From contig NC_092621.1 of the NCBI RefSeq assembly GCF_047663525.1, positions 75,010,501-75,074,500 of the forward strand: DNA of 64,000 bases. Reading direction: 5' to 3'. This DNA comes from Anas platyrhynchos. Taxonomy: Eukaryota > Chordata > Aves > Anseriformes > Anatidae. Within the stretch, counting starts at the first letter, position 1; the number at the start of each line of letters is the position of its first letter. Below, piece by piece: positions 25,401-39,235 of this stretch. The translations under genes were made by a program, and so were the position numbers. The notes under the pieces are model-generated. The model was not told the DNA's origin, ran no database searches, and saw only the letters and a list, made by a program, of their open reading frames with translations.

Positions 25401-27206
25401 CTTTTGTCCATCTTGTTCTTCCATTTCATAGAAAATCTTTTATAAACGGTTTGACTGACGTGCCAAAATCCAAATATTTTTAACATGCCAGGTTTAGGAT
25501 CTCCATTCAATTGGCTGTCTCCTCTTCCTCAAAATGAACTGTTCCTTCCCTTGCGCCTGAACTCTTAAAGCTTCAGGACCCATTTAATGATTTTGCATTG
25601 ATTTTTAACCTGCATTATCTTCACTCTCATGCTGCCTTCAAGTAACTAGTCCTCTAGGAGAGTAAGTACCCTCATACACAACCTAAGCAAACAGCAAGAG
25701 GTCTTGTGTTTGCCTGGTGCTGTAGATCGAAGTTTCCTATAGCTATACATATGTAAAGCAAGGAAAATTGATCTTCCAGTCTGAAACTAGTAATAATTAT
25801 GCTTGTTATTTTGGGACTTATCGTCATCCTAAAAAGGAACAAATTTCTTTCCAAATACCCTGAAATTTGACTATTTAAACGCACCAAAAGATGGAAAGCC
25901 TACACGGAGGTTGTTTGGTTTCCTGCTCCTTCACCTTAAAAATAAAAGCTAATGGAAAAAGAGAGATTTAAGTAGGACTGCAGTACTTCCTATTCAGCGA
26001 CAGATGAGGAACTGGGGAAGAAGAAACAAGCCAACACTCCTTCCTTCCCCGCTGGGCCAAGGAAGGTGTCCGACCACCCCATACAACCCCTATACAACCG
26101 CTGTGGGATGCAGCGGGCCAGCACCCTGAATTACATCACGTAACCACCGGCACGAAGCTCGCTGTGAGGACGTTCGTCCTCTCGCAGGGATTAATTAACA
26201 CAACGGGCCGTTTAGCACCTGATACGTGGCTGAGGACTAATTTTTTTTTTTTTGCAGGGTCAGCATCTGGAGGCAAGGAGCCGCAGGCTGGCCGGTTACA
26301 GGAGAGGCTCTGGGATGGCAGCGGCAGGCGGGTCTGCCCCTACCACAATTTATCCCAGTTGCCAATGGAATAAATAGCCTGGCATTTGTGCCCTCTGCCT
26401 CAAGGGCCGGCGTAACCTGAAGATCCTTCTTGCTCCGGCACAGGGTCCTGGGCTGTGTGGTTACATAAAGGACATCCCCACCGCCGCTGCCACCCAGCAG
26501 CGCCTAACAAAGAGACAAACAAAGGCATCACCCCCGCGGAGACACGCAGAGACCAACGCCGGCAAAAAATCATAATAAATAAAATAAAACAGAACAGAGG
26601 GAGGCCTCAGACCTGAACCCCAACCGCAGAAACACAGCCCCGAGCCCTCCCGCTGCCCTTCATCCCGCACAGCCCAGCGCGGGGCCCTCTGGCTGCGCTG
26701 AGTCATACGCGAGCTGCTCATTGCCCCTCACGCCAAAAGCAGCGCCTTGACACGGCAGGGGACGCAGAAAACACGTATAAATATATATATATATAAATTA
26801 TTGTTATTATTTTTTAAAGTTCCGTGGGCGAACGAACAGCAGGCCGGCCCCTGCAGCGCAGGTCGTGCCCGGGGGGGGGGGGGGGTCAGGGACCCAACAC
26901 GGACCCCCCCCTAGCCCCAGGTGACCCCAAATCGGGCACCCCTCGCCCTGCCGGGGGGCTCCACACCCAGCCCGGGGTCGCCCCCCGAGGGCAGCCCGGG
27001 AACGGAGCGGGGCCGCCAGGCACCCCCCGGGACTACATCTCCCAGCCGGCCCCGGCTGGCCCCGTCCCCAGCCGCGCCCCCGGCCGCCCAAGGGGCTGCC
27101 CCGGGCCGGGGGGCTGCGGGCGGCTGCCCCCCATCCCTGTCCCCCTGCCCGAGCCCCGGCGGCGCTTACTGAGCTCGTCCTGGGCGGCCGCGGCGGCCGC
27201 GGCCAT
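753..27206 (-). CDS. ECPAS: ECPAS (KIAA0368/ECM29) proteasome adaptor and scaffold, 5' part, 15 coding exons
   Basis: Large HEAT-repeat protein that binds the 26S proteasome, bridges core and regulatory particle and links proteasomes to endosomes, ER and motors (family knowledge). Seen here: exons at 27170-27206, 20382-20512, 15024-15140, 12809-12927, 12009-12161, 8153-8321, 7465-7604, 5074-5155, 4694-4813, 4474-4559, 4108-4186, 2933-2982, 2308-2374, 2075-2197 and 753-856, all with GT/AG borders and continuous phase, 1577 coding bases (525 codons plus 2 bases). The start ATG has an A at -3 and a G at +4 and is followed by a short alanine run. The translation matches vertebrate ECPAS throughout. 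The full protein is about 1,850 residues, so most of the gene lies left of base 1. It is divergent from DNAJC25 and shares its CpG-rich promoter. No stop or frameshift is seen. Confidence 0.95.
857..2074 (-). other. ECPAS intron 14
   Basis: No further coding sequence seen. It contains a CR1 3'-end remnant at 1922-2005. Confidence 0.8.
1922..2005 (-). repeat. CR1 LINE 3' remnant
   Basis: ATCATAGAAT, then GTTGGAAGGGACCCATAAGG, then GTCCAACTCCTGGC: the 3' end of a different CR1 subfamily from the 354-485 copy. Confidence 0.8.
2075..2197 (-). CDS. ECPAS: ECPAS coding exon 14
   Basis: 41 codons, [20 protein letters not shown] to LVASYLIK. Acceptor CAACAG, donor GTATTT. Confidence 0.95.
2308..2374 (-). 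CDS. ECPAS: ECPAS coding exon 13
   Basis: Encodes [20 protein letters not shown] then CK. Acceptor TTTCAG, donor GTGGGT. Confidence 0.93.
2933..2982 (-). CDS. ECPAS: ECPAS coding exon 12
   Basis: 50-base micro-exon encoding [16 protein letters not shown] plus AG of a split serine codon. Donor GTAACA. Confidence 0.92.
2983..4107 (-). other. ECPAS intron 11
   Basis: Unique-looking AT-rich sequence with several chance open runs. No repeat family recognised. Confidence 0.7.
4108..4186 (-). CDS. ECPAS: ECPAS coding exon 11
   Basis: Completes an isoleucine codon, then encodes [20 protein letters not shown] to NEYKE, ending in phase 0. Donor GTAAGC. Confidence 0.94.
4474..4559 (-). CDS. ECPAS: ECPAS coding exon 10
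   Basis: Encodes [20 protein letters not shown] to FVHHICI plus AT of the next codon. Donor GTAAGT. Confidence 0.94.
4694..4813 (-). CDS. ECPAS: ECPAS coding exon 9
   Basis: 40 complete codons from [20 protein letters not shown] to AETFPANIQ. Donor GTAACA. Confidence 0.95.
5074..5155 (-). CDS. ECPAS: ECPAS coding exon 8
   Basis: Encodes [20 protein letters not shown] to PLKTKE, phase 0 at the end. Acceptor TTTAG, donor GTAAGA. Confidence 0.95.
5156..7464 (-). other. ECPAS intron 7
   Basis: Carries an antisense CR1 copy at 5605-6252. Nothing recognised in the rest. Confidence 0.8.
5605..6252 (-). repeat. CR1 LINE, ~650-bp 3' copy
   Basis: Starts with AATCACAGAATGGTCTGGGT and follows the CR1 3' region to the block around CTCATGTTCAGTTTTTCATC. 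Open frames on both strands here are CR1 shadows. Confidence 0.92.
7465..7604 (-). CDS. ECPAS: ECPAS coding exon 7
   Basis: Encodes [20 protein letters not shown] to ADLELKSKQ plus AG of a split serine codon. Donor GTACAA. Confidence 0.95.
8153..8321 (-). CDS. ECPAS: ECPAS coding exon 6
   Basis: Encodes [20 protein letters not shown], a Ser/Gly/Pro-rich linker, then [20 protein letters not shown]. Ends in phase 0 at donor GTATTT. Confidence 0.95.
9010..10491 (+). repeat. CR1 LINE (outer element of a nested pair)
   Basis: Sense CR1 reverse-transcriptase sequence: the A motif region reads [15 protein letters not shown], and [15 protein letters not shown] lies near 9190-9235. Interrupted at about 9246-9560 by a second CR1, it resumes with TTTATAAACAACATAGAC and ends in the tail ATTCTGTGATTCTCTG. 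Frames are broken, so it is dead. Confidence 0.88.
9246..9560 (+). mobile_element. CR1 LINE 3' copy nested inside another CR1
   Basis: A complete CR1 3' end (from GGAGACAGGGGGATTGGGCC to TTCTGTGATTCTGTGATC) inserted in the RT region of the outer CR1. The outer reading FNIF...INNID is split around it, and TTTAATATCTTTT is duplicated just before the 5' junction. Confidence 0.8.
11737..11815. repeat. Tandem duplication, 2 x 39 bp
   Basis: Two perfect adjacent copies of a 39-bp unit beginning AGAGGTCAAGGAGAGGACAA, in ECPAS intron 5. Confidence 0.95.
12009..12161 (-). CDS. ECPAS: ECPAS coding exon 5
   Basis: Begins with the third base of the split serine codon, encodes [18 protein letters not shown] to LMPY, and leaves two bases of a glycine codon. 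Donor GTAAGT. Confidence 0.93.
12809..12927 (-). CDS. ECPAS: ECPAS coding exon 4
   Basis: Encodes [19 protein letters not shown] to PQPQQD plus two bases of a serine codon. Donor GTATGA. Confidence 0.93.
12928..15023 (-). other. ECPAS intron 3
   Basis: AT-rich, with A/T homopolymer stretches around 13318-13370 and 13538-13572. No gene or repeat family recognised. Confidence 0.7.
15024..15140 (-). CDS. ECPAS: ECPAS coding exon 3
   Basis: 39 complete codons from [17 protein letters not shown] to SAVSFVT. Acceptor CTCTCAG, donor GTAAGT. Confidence 0.95.
15141..20381 (-). other. ECPAS intron 2
   Basis: Contains a decayed plus-strand CR1 RT fragment at 17377-17845. Otherwise no supported feature. 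Confidence 0.75.
17377..17845 (+). repeat. CR1 LINE RT fragment, decayed
   Basis: Sense RT sequence: [17 protein letters not shown] near 17404, then FINDLDAGL-like and [13 protein letters not shown]-like blocks. In-frame stops and truncation at both ends show it is inactive. Confidence 0.85.
20382..20512 (-). CDS. ECPAS: ECPAS coding exon 2
   Basis: Starts after CTCTGCAG, encodes [19 protein letters not shown] and onward to GVRKK, and ends in phase 0 at donor GTAAGG. Confidence 0.95.
20513..27169 (-). other. ECPAS intron 1
   Basis: The first 5.9 kb is ordinary AT-rich sequence with a 30-base A run at 22403-22432. The promoter-proximal part from about 26400 is GC-rich and probably belongs to the CpG island. 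No coding exon supported. Confidence 0.75.
22403..22432 (+). repeat. Poly(A) run, ~30 bases
   Basis: Uninterrupted A tract preceded by ATTAAA about 40 bases upstream. It could be a microsatellite or the tail of an old retrocopy; no flanking duplication was found. Confidence 0.8.
27170..27206 (-). CDS. ECPAS: ECPAS coding exon 1
   Basis: Encodes [12 protein letters not shown] plus one base of the next codon. The donor is GTAAGC. The alanine run comes from a GCC/GCG repeat. Confidence 0.9.
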
Positions 27207-27290
27207 GTTGTGCTGCGCAGGGAGGGAGGGAGGGCGGTGAGAGGCGAGGCGAGCCGCCGGCCGACCGAGCCCTGGCCCGCCTCCTTCTCC

Positions 27291-27340
27291 TTCTCCTCCT
27301 CCTCCTCCTCCTCCTCCTTCTCTTCTTCCTCCTCCTCCCC
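27291..27340. repeat. (CTC/CTT) pyrimidine tract
   Basis: Nearly pure pyrimidine trinucleotide run on the plus strand upstream of the ECPAS start, with polypurine on the ECPAS sense strand. Confidence 0.9.
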
Positions 27341-27430
27341 GCTGCTCTCCCCACGAGGGGCAGGCGGCCCCCGCCCTCCCGCTTTATATTTAGAAAGAGC
27401 TGAGCCATCGCTCCCCCCCCCCCGCCCTTC

Positions 27431-27492
27431 CCTTCCTCCTCCTCCTCATCCTCCTCCTCCTCCTCCTCCTCCTCCTCCTCCTCCTCCTCTCT
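27431..27492. repeat. (TCC)n pyrimidine tract
   Basis: About 60 bases of nearly perfect TCC repeats. It is complementary to the GGA tract at 27557-27604. Confidence 0.9.
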
Positions 27493-27556
27493 CCCCGCCG
27501 CCGCACTGACCCGAGTCCATGCTGACCTCCATGCCGGCGCGGGCACACGGCTGGCG

Positions 27557-27604
27557 AGGAGGAGGAGGAGGAGGAGGAAGAGGAGGAGGAGGAGGAGGAG
27601 GAGG
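27557..27604. repeat. (GGA)n purine tract
   Basis: GAGGAGGAGGAG run with one AAG interruption on the plus strand, inverted relative to the TCC tract 65 bp to its left. Confidence 0.9.
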
Positions 27605-27840
27605 GACGGCAGAGCCTCGCCTCCCCCTAGCTGCAGCCTGCACGGCTGCTGCACGGCCGGGGGCTGGGCTGTGTCCGTCCCCCCCCCCCGGCTCCGCCCA
27701 GGGCCGGGCTGCCCCCGCCGGCTGGGATTTCTGGGGTAAAATCCAGAGATTTCAGCCCGGTGGGTTCATCCCAAGTGGAGCCGGGAGAGCTCCGAGATGA
27801 TCGCCCTGCCGGCGGTGGCACCCGCCCCGGTGTCGTGTGG

Positions 27841-27866
27841 TGTCGCGAAGCAGCGCTGTGTCGCGA
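27841..27866. promoter_or_regulatory. Paired TGTCGCGA elements
   Basis: TGTCGCGA occurs at 27841-27848 and 27859-27866, 18 bp apart start to start, in the ECPAS-DNAJC25 interval. The core resembles the vertebrate TCTCGCGAGA promoter motif. Function is inferred only. Confidence 0.4.
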
Positions 27867-27938
27867 TAGGGGCATCTCCCCGACAGGAGAGGCTGGGGTT
27901 TGGAAGGGCAAGCGGTGAGAGATGAGCTGGCAGACAAA

Positions 27939-28065
27939 GAATCACAGAATCGCAGAATTTCTAGGTTGGAAGAGACCTCCAAGATCACCCGGTCCAACCT
28001 CTGACCTAACGCTAACCAGCCCTCCACTAACCCACATCGCTGAGCTCTACATCTAAAGGGATAAA
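27939..28065 (-). repeat. CR1 LINE 3' fragment in the bidirectional promoter
   Basis: Reads AATCACAGAATCGCAGAATT, then GTTGGAAGAGACCTCCAAGA and GTCCAACCTCTGACCTAAC, the antisense 3' end of a CR1 subfamily. Confidence 0.88.
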
Positions 28066-28099
28066 TCTAGATAACAGCGCTGCGATACCACCCCGCTGT

Positions 28100-28200
28100 T
28101 TTTTTTTTTTTTTTTTTTTTTTTTGAGGAGAGAAACGATACAGTAATAAAAAAAGTGACAAAAAAAAAAAAAAAAAGACAAAAAAAGAAAAAAAAAGTGA
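28100..28200. repeat. Poly(T) and A-rich low-complexity tract
   Basis: A run of about 25 T at 28100-28124, followed by interrupted A runs at 28148-28197, just upstream of DNAJC25. Confidence 0.9.
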
Positions 28201-28370
28201 TTTCTGCTCTTTGTGATTTGGCACGGGGTCGTTAATCTGTGGGGGTGCGGGTGGGGGTGCGAGGCTGAAACCCGCCCCGCGGAGCTGCCCCATCCCTGAA
28301 CCACACGGGGCTTCGTTAGGGGAGCGGGGGGGGGGTCGTAATTATCTAGTAATTAACACTCGATAATTAA

Positions 28371-34887
<6,517 letters not shown>

Positions 34888-35740
34888 AAGTTGCTGAACA
34901 AAATAAGTGCTAGTGTCAACGGTCATCCGCAAAACTTTTCACTACATCATTCAGAGTTTTATCTGCTGTGGCTCAGCAGTGATCTAAAACTCAGGAATTA
35001 TTAAGTCAGGCTGAAAAATAATACAGGTTTACCATTTTTTTAAGTCAGACTTATTAAACAGGCTTAGCTCAGTGTATATATCTGACATACATGGGGATCT
35101 TAATGTGGAATTCATTATTTTAAATAATGTATTTTCTCGAAGTATTTCCTACTCATGATCGATGGAACCATACCTTTAATCTTTCTGAAAACCGTTTCTA
35201 GATCTGTCCTTGAAAGTCTCTGTTTTCCTTTTTAAACTGATGGGTTCCTGCAAGCGGACACTGGAAATTTGGAAATGCGTACAAAGGACTCTGCAGCAAG
35301 GGCCATTTCCTGCTTTCCCCTTCTCTCCTTCCGACTACTTTTCAACTTACTTAATTTCTGAAATGCCAAAATGTTTTTTGATGTAGACAATATGGGGATT
35401 ATACCGGACTACTACTTTTGCTATTCCCGCTCCAATTGGAAATGAATTTTATTCTTTGTGGGAATAAATGATGCATGATCACCATTTTGGTGCAAACAAG
35501 CCTTAATTCTTTGTTCTAGAGAGTGGTTCATGAAATAGCATACTTAAGTCTCTTATGTTTGGTTTTTAATCTTGTACGTTGGACTGTACCTAGCTGTTCA
35601 GAACAAGCGTACCAGTGAATATTAGTCTACTAAATGTGATACTTCTTTCACCAAAGTATTGGTAAAGGGAAAACGACCCTTTTGTTTAAAAGGGCAATCT
35701 TGATGCCTTATATAAATAAAGTTTTCTATAATATACGTCC
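34888..35740 (+). other. DNAJC25 3'UTR with poly(A) signal
   Basis: AATAAA at 35715-35720 is the best poly(A) signal downstream of the stop. The UTR end is inferred at about 20 bases after it. Confidence 0.65.
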
Positions 35741-36109
35741 TGAATTTGTTTGCAATTCTAAATCTAAAGTATTTTCTTATGTTTATCTCTTCTGATTTCT
35801 CTGATCAGACCTCAGAGTACTTACAATACAACACTACCCTCTAACTTTTGTCTGTAATTCTGACCAGGTCAGAGTTTCCACGATTTACGATTTCCATCTT
35901 TCTGTTTAGGAATTTTATCGGGGGTATGTATCTAGATTGGGGTGTGTCTGTCTCTCTCACATCTGTAAAAATCTGCATCTGTGCAGATTGGTTCTGGGAG
36001 AGAGTCTCTTAAACCCGCTGCTTCTTTCAAAGCGTGTAACAGCTGGGAGTTTTGAAATGCTTATGTTAATTTTTGAAGTAAGACGTTTATGGTACTGCAT
36101 AAGTGACCT
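35741..36109. other. DNAJC25-GNG10 spacer, left part
   Basis: No feature seen. The CR1 copies to its right fill much of the rest of the spacer. Confidence 0.6.
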
Positions 36110-36547
36110 ATCATAGAATTGTCTGTGTTGGAAAAGACCTTCTCCAAGTCCAACCATCAGCCTGACCTGCTGAGTCCCATCACTAAGCCATGTCCCTTAG
36201 TGCTGCATGTCTTTTAAATACCTCCAGGGATGGTCACACAACCACTTCTCTGAGCAGCCCATTTCAATGCTTGTAGAATTTCTGTCTTAATGTCCGATCT
36301 AAACATCCCCTGGTGCAGCTTGAGTCTGATTCCAAAGCTGAGCACAGCACTCGAGGTGTGGCCTCACCAGAGCAGAGCACTGGGGGACGATCCCCTCCCC
36401 GCTCCTGCTGGCTGCACTGCTCCTGACACAACCAGGATGCCGCTGGCCTTCTTGGCCACCTGGGCACACTGCTGGCTGCTGTTCAGGTGAGCATCAACCA
36501 GCACCCCCAGAGCCTTTCCTCTGCACAGCTTTCCAACCACTCTGCCC
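36110..36547 (-). repeat. CR1 LINE 3' copy
   Basis: TCATAGAATTGTCTGTGTTG, AAATACCTCCAGGGATGG and the GCACTGGGGGACGATCCCCT block mark a diverged antisense CR1. Confidence 0.88.
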
Positions 36548-36663
36548 TAGTAGTGCTGCTATAAACTTAATTCGCTTTGTATTTAAAGGTCAAATCAGTT
36601 CTCAAACTTGTTAAAGAACACATCTAGAATAAGTTGTGTTTATTTTCATGAAGTAATCTTATG

Positions 36664-36767
36664 GACCTGGTCCGGTGGGAGGTGTCCCTGCCCATGGCAG
36701 GGGGTTGGGACGGGGTGATCCTCAAGGTCTCTTCCAACCAAACCATCCAGTGGTTCTGTGACCTTGT
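36664..36767 (+). repeat. CR1 LINE 3' end
   Basis: Sense 3' end, GGTGGGAGGTGTCCCTGCCC through CAAGGTCTCTTCCAACC to GGTTCTGTGA, in the opposite orientation to the copy just upstream. Confidence 0.88.
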
Positions 36768-37347
36768 AGTACTAAGTAGGGTTGTTATATCTGGAAATCA
36801 GGCAGGTCAGTAATATCTAGAAAGGAAGCAGAGAAGTGCATGCAAGAGCATCTGTGTCTGTGGCCACTGTTTCACAGGCCAACAGCTGAAAGCTTGCACC
36901 AGCGCCTCGCTTTGTACCATCCTTCCCCTCCTGAGCCCGTGTGATAAGCGGGGTTGCACAAACAAGCAGGCAAGACCCAAACCGCTCATCTGTCTTCCCG
37001 GTTTTTTTTTTGTTTTTTTTTTTTTTTTTAGGTTACTTTTGATCGAGATCAGTTTCCTGACCTGATGCTGAAGCAAGAAATGGGGCAGCCCGTGGGGGGG
37101 CTGCGTCTCCTCTTTGTGTCCCACTGGTCTGGCAGCAGGTGCAGGAGGGACCAGAGCCAATGTTCTCGTCTCCACCGGGCTACAGCACCTAAAAAAATAA
37201 ATAAATAGATAACATAAAATAAGGGAAAAACGAAATAAATCGAGCCGGCTTTTGGCGGCCACCAGCTGGGGCTCTCCAGCCGGGGGGGCGGAGCGGCCCC
37301 GGCCGCGGCCCCTCCTCGGGGCGGCTCCGGCAGGGCCCGGCCGGGCT

Positions 37348-37377
37348 GATCCCAGCCGATCCCAGCCGATCCCAGCC
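37348..37377. repeat. 3 x 10-bp direct repeat upstream of GNG10
   Basis: GATCCCAGCC repeated three times head to tail, ending 19 bases before the start codon, so in the 5'UTR or at the core promoter. Confidence 0.95.
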
Positions 37378-37385
37378 GCCCTCAC

Positions 37386-37635
37386 CCTGTCGCGACATGT
37401 CGTCGGCCGGCAGCCTGAGCAGCATGCAGCGCCTGGTGGAGCAGCTGAAGCTGGAGGCTGCGGTGGAGAGGATCAAGGTGAGCCCGGCAGGGAGGGCTCC
37501 GGGGGGGGTGTTTGTTTTTTTTTTTTTTTTTTGGGGTGCCTCCGGAGCAGCTCCTCGTTAATTCTCCGCCTGGCTTCGCGGACAGCCTCCTCCTCTTCCC
37601 CTCCGGCCCGTGATGCTGCGACATGTCGCGACAGG
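37386..37635. repeat. 17-bp inverted repeat spanning the GNG10 start codon
   Basis: CCTGTCGCGACATGTCG at 37386-37402 (the ATG is at 37397-37399) is the exact reverse complement of 37619-37635 in intron 1. Each arm also contains the 10-bp palindromes TGTCGCGACA and CGACATGTCG. Confidence 0.9.
37397..37477 (+). CDS. GNG10: GNG10 coding exon 1
   Basis: 27 codons, [20 protein letters not shown] to AAVERIK, ending in phase 0 at donor GTGAGC. Confidence 0.96.
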
Positions 37636-39229
37636 CGGGTCCGGGCGGCGAGATGGGGAGCCGTGCCCGGCCGAGCCCGCAGGCTGCCAGACAAAGGCAG
37701 GCAGCCCCGGCACCCCCCCGGGGGCTGTTGGGTGTCTCTATTTTATTTTATTTTATTTTATTTTATTTTATTTTATTTTATTTTATTTTATTTTATTTTA
37801 TTTTATTTTATTTTATTTTATTTTATTTTTTTATTTCATTTCATTTTATTCTATTTTATTTTATTCTATTTTATTTCATTCTATTTTATTCCATTCTATT
37901 TTATTCTATTTTATTCTGTTTCCCACCCCAACCCACCCTGTCCCTGCCAGACCTCAGGGGCACACCATGCCCCCCCAGCCTCCTTGGGTTACTCCACCTG
38001 GGATCGCTCTGTGTAGGCACCAGATATCCAGGAGCCGGGCTCCTCCAGGCCAGGGATTTATCCTGGGCTTGTGCTGCAGGGCAGCCTGGCCTCGGTGAGG
38101 CTCCTCTTTCCCACAGCATCTCTCTGCTCTGCCCTGCGGACCTGCCTGCGTCTCCTGAGGGCTCTGAAATGCATCGTCTGGGTTGCTGGGTGCGTGGCGT
38201 AAAAGCAGGGAGGCAAACACCCAGCTGGTCCCCTCCGCACGGGTCAGCGTCGGCAGCCCCTGCGGTAGGAGCAAACATTGTTTTGGCTGCCCTGAATAAC
38301 ACAATGCGCGCCCAGAAGGAAGCTGGATATGAAAGGGGCTTTTAAAAATACACCCCATGCAGTTCCAGCGGCGATTTTGTTTACCCTGACAGCAAAAGAA
38401 GCAGACAGGAACAGTATTTTCAGAAAGAGGAAACCGTGTAGGAAAGAAGTGCCCCCACACGCCTTGCACGCGGGAGGCTGCTGCTGCCCTGGGACGAAAC
38501 GTGGCAGAAAGCCTTGCACTAGAGGTGTGAGCAGGGGCACACACACACGGACGGGTGTGCAGAGCTGCCCGGGGTCTGTCCTGCTCTGGCACGGCCGCCA
38601 GGTTTGCACCTCTGGGTGGGTTTGGGGTCCCGGCCTCACTGCCTGGGGAAGGTGACGGCTTGCACCAAAAGCTCCTCATCCTCGTCTTCTTCCGTCCTTG
38701 ACTCACTCTGCTCTCTGTGGCCTAACAGTTTGGACATAAAAGTCATTTTAATAAATGGTCCAAGGATACAAGAGTTCAAACATCAGCCCCAGGGAATGGA
38801 AAATCCTGCGGCCACGGTCCTGTTTTTTTACCATGAGGATGAACCCCATGGCACAGGCACCCCGGCCCTGTGTGTTTCCCTGGCTCCGCACGGGCACGGC
38901 CTTTCGTGTGTGCTTCACCAGGGCTTTGTGGATGCCCGTGCTGATTTATTCAGCATTTCAGACTTCAAGCACTGACTTGGCTGCTTCCCAGCTCCGCTTG
39001 ACAGTGTTTCTTTGAGAGGAAATGCCTAATAGATGCTTGCGAACAAATTAGTTTCCTCTCTGGATTGTTTTTTTTTTTTTTTTTGTTCTTTCCCTTCGCA
39101 CAGGTCTCCCAGGCAGCTGCCGAGCTCCAGCAGTACTGCATGCAGAACGCCTGCAAGGACGCCTTGCTGGTGGGGGTGCCGGCGGGGAGCAATCCCTTCC
39201 GAGAGCCCCGGTCCTGCGCCCTGCTCTGA
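37397..39229 (+). CDS. GNG10: GNG10, G-protein gamma-10 subunit
   Basis: Two coding exons (37397-37477 and 39104-39229) joined in phase 0 give 68 residues, the family length. Gamma subunits pair with a G-beta subunit and anchor the beta-gamma dimer to membranes downstream of GPCRs (family knowledge). Visible here are an N-terminal coiled-coil helix ([18 protein letters not shown]), the conserved [14 protein letters not shown] beta-contact region with NPFRE, and the C-terminal CaaX box CALL, which predicts geranylgeranylation. It follows DNAJC25 on the same strand with 2.5 kb between stop and start. Beyond exon 1 the translation is essentially that of mammalian GNG10. Confidence 0.97.
37736..37920 (+). 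repeat. (TTTTA)n pentanucleotide microsatellite
   Basis: About 20 pure TTTTA units (37738-37836), then a degenerate part with TTTCA, TTCTA and TTCCA variants, in GNG10 intron 1. It gives long artificial Phe/Ile/Leu/Tyr-rich open frames on the plus strand. Confidence 0.95.
37921..39103 (+). other. GNG10 intron 1, remainder
   Basis: Fairly GC-rich sequence. No exon, RNA gene or repeat family recognised apart from the T tract at 39068-39084. Confidence 0.7.
39104..39229 (+). CDS. GNG10: GNG10 coding exon 2
   Basis: 41 codons plus [23 protein letters not shown] to REPRSCALL. Acceptor CGCACAG after a long T tract. Confidence 0.97.
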   Translation, partial: VSQAAAELQQYCMQNACKDALLVGVPAGSNPFREPRSCALL

Positions 39230-39235
39230 GACCAG

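Larger units (their letters stand above)
37080..37740. promoter_or_regulatory. GNG10 CpG-rich promoter and first exon
   Basis: High GC and CpG content around the GNG10 start. Three perfect copies of GATCCCAGCC lie at 37348-37377, just upstream of the ATG. Confidence 0.65.

Noticed and set aside
27166-27654. 162-codon minus-strand frame over the ECPAS start
   Set aside because: It starts at a GTG, consists of Leu, Glu and Arg runs made by triplet repeats, and is out of frame with the ECPAS ATG.
37252-38345. Long plus-strand frames of over 160 codons around GNG10 exon 1 and intron 1
   Set aside because: They are translations of GC-rich promoter sequence and the TTTTA repeat (Phe/Ile/Leu/Tyr runs).
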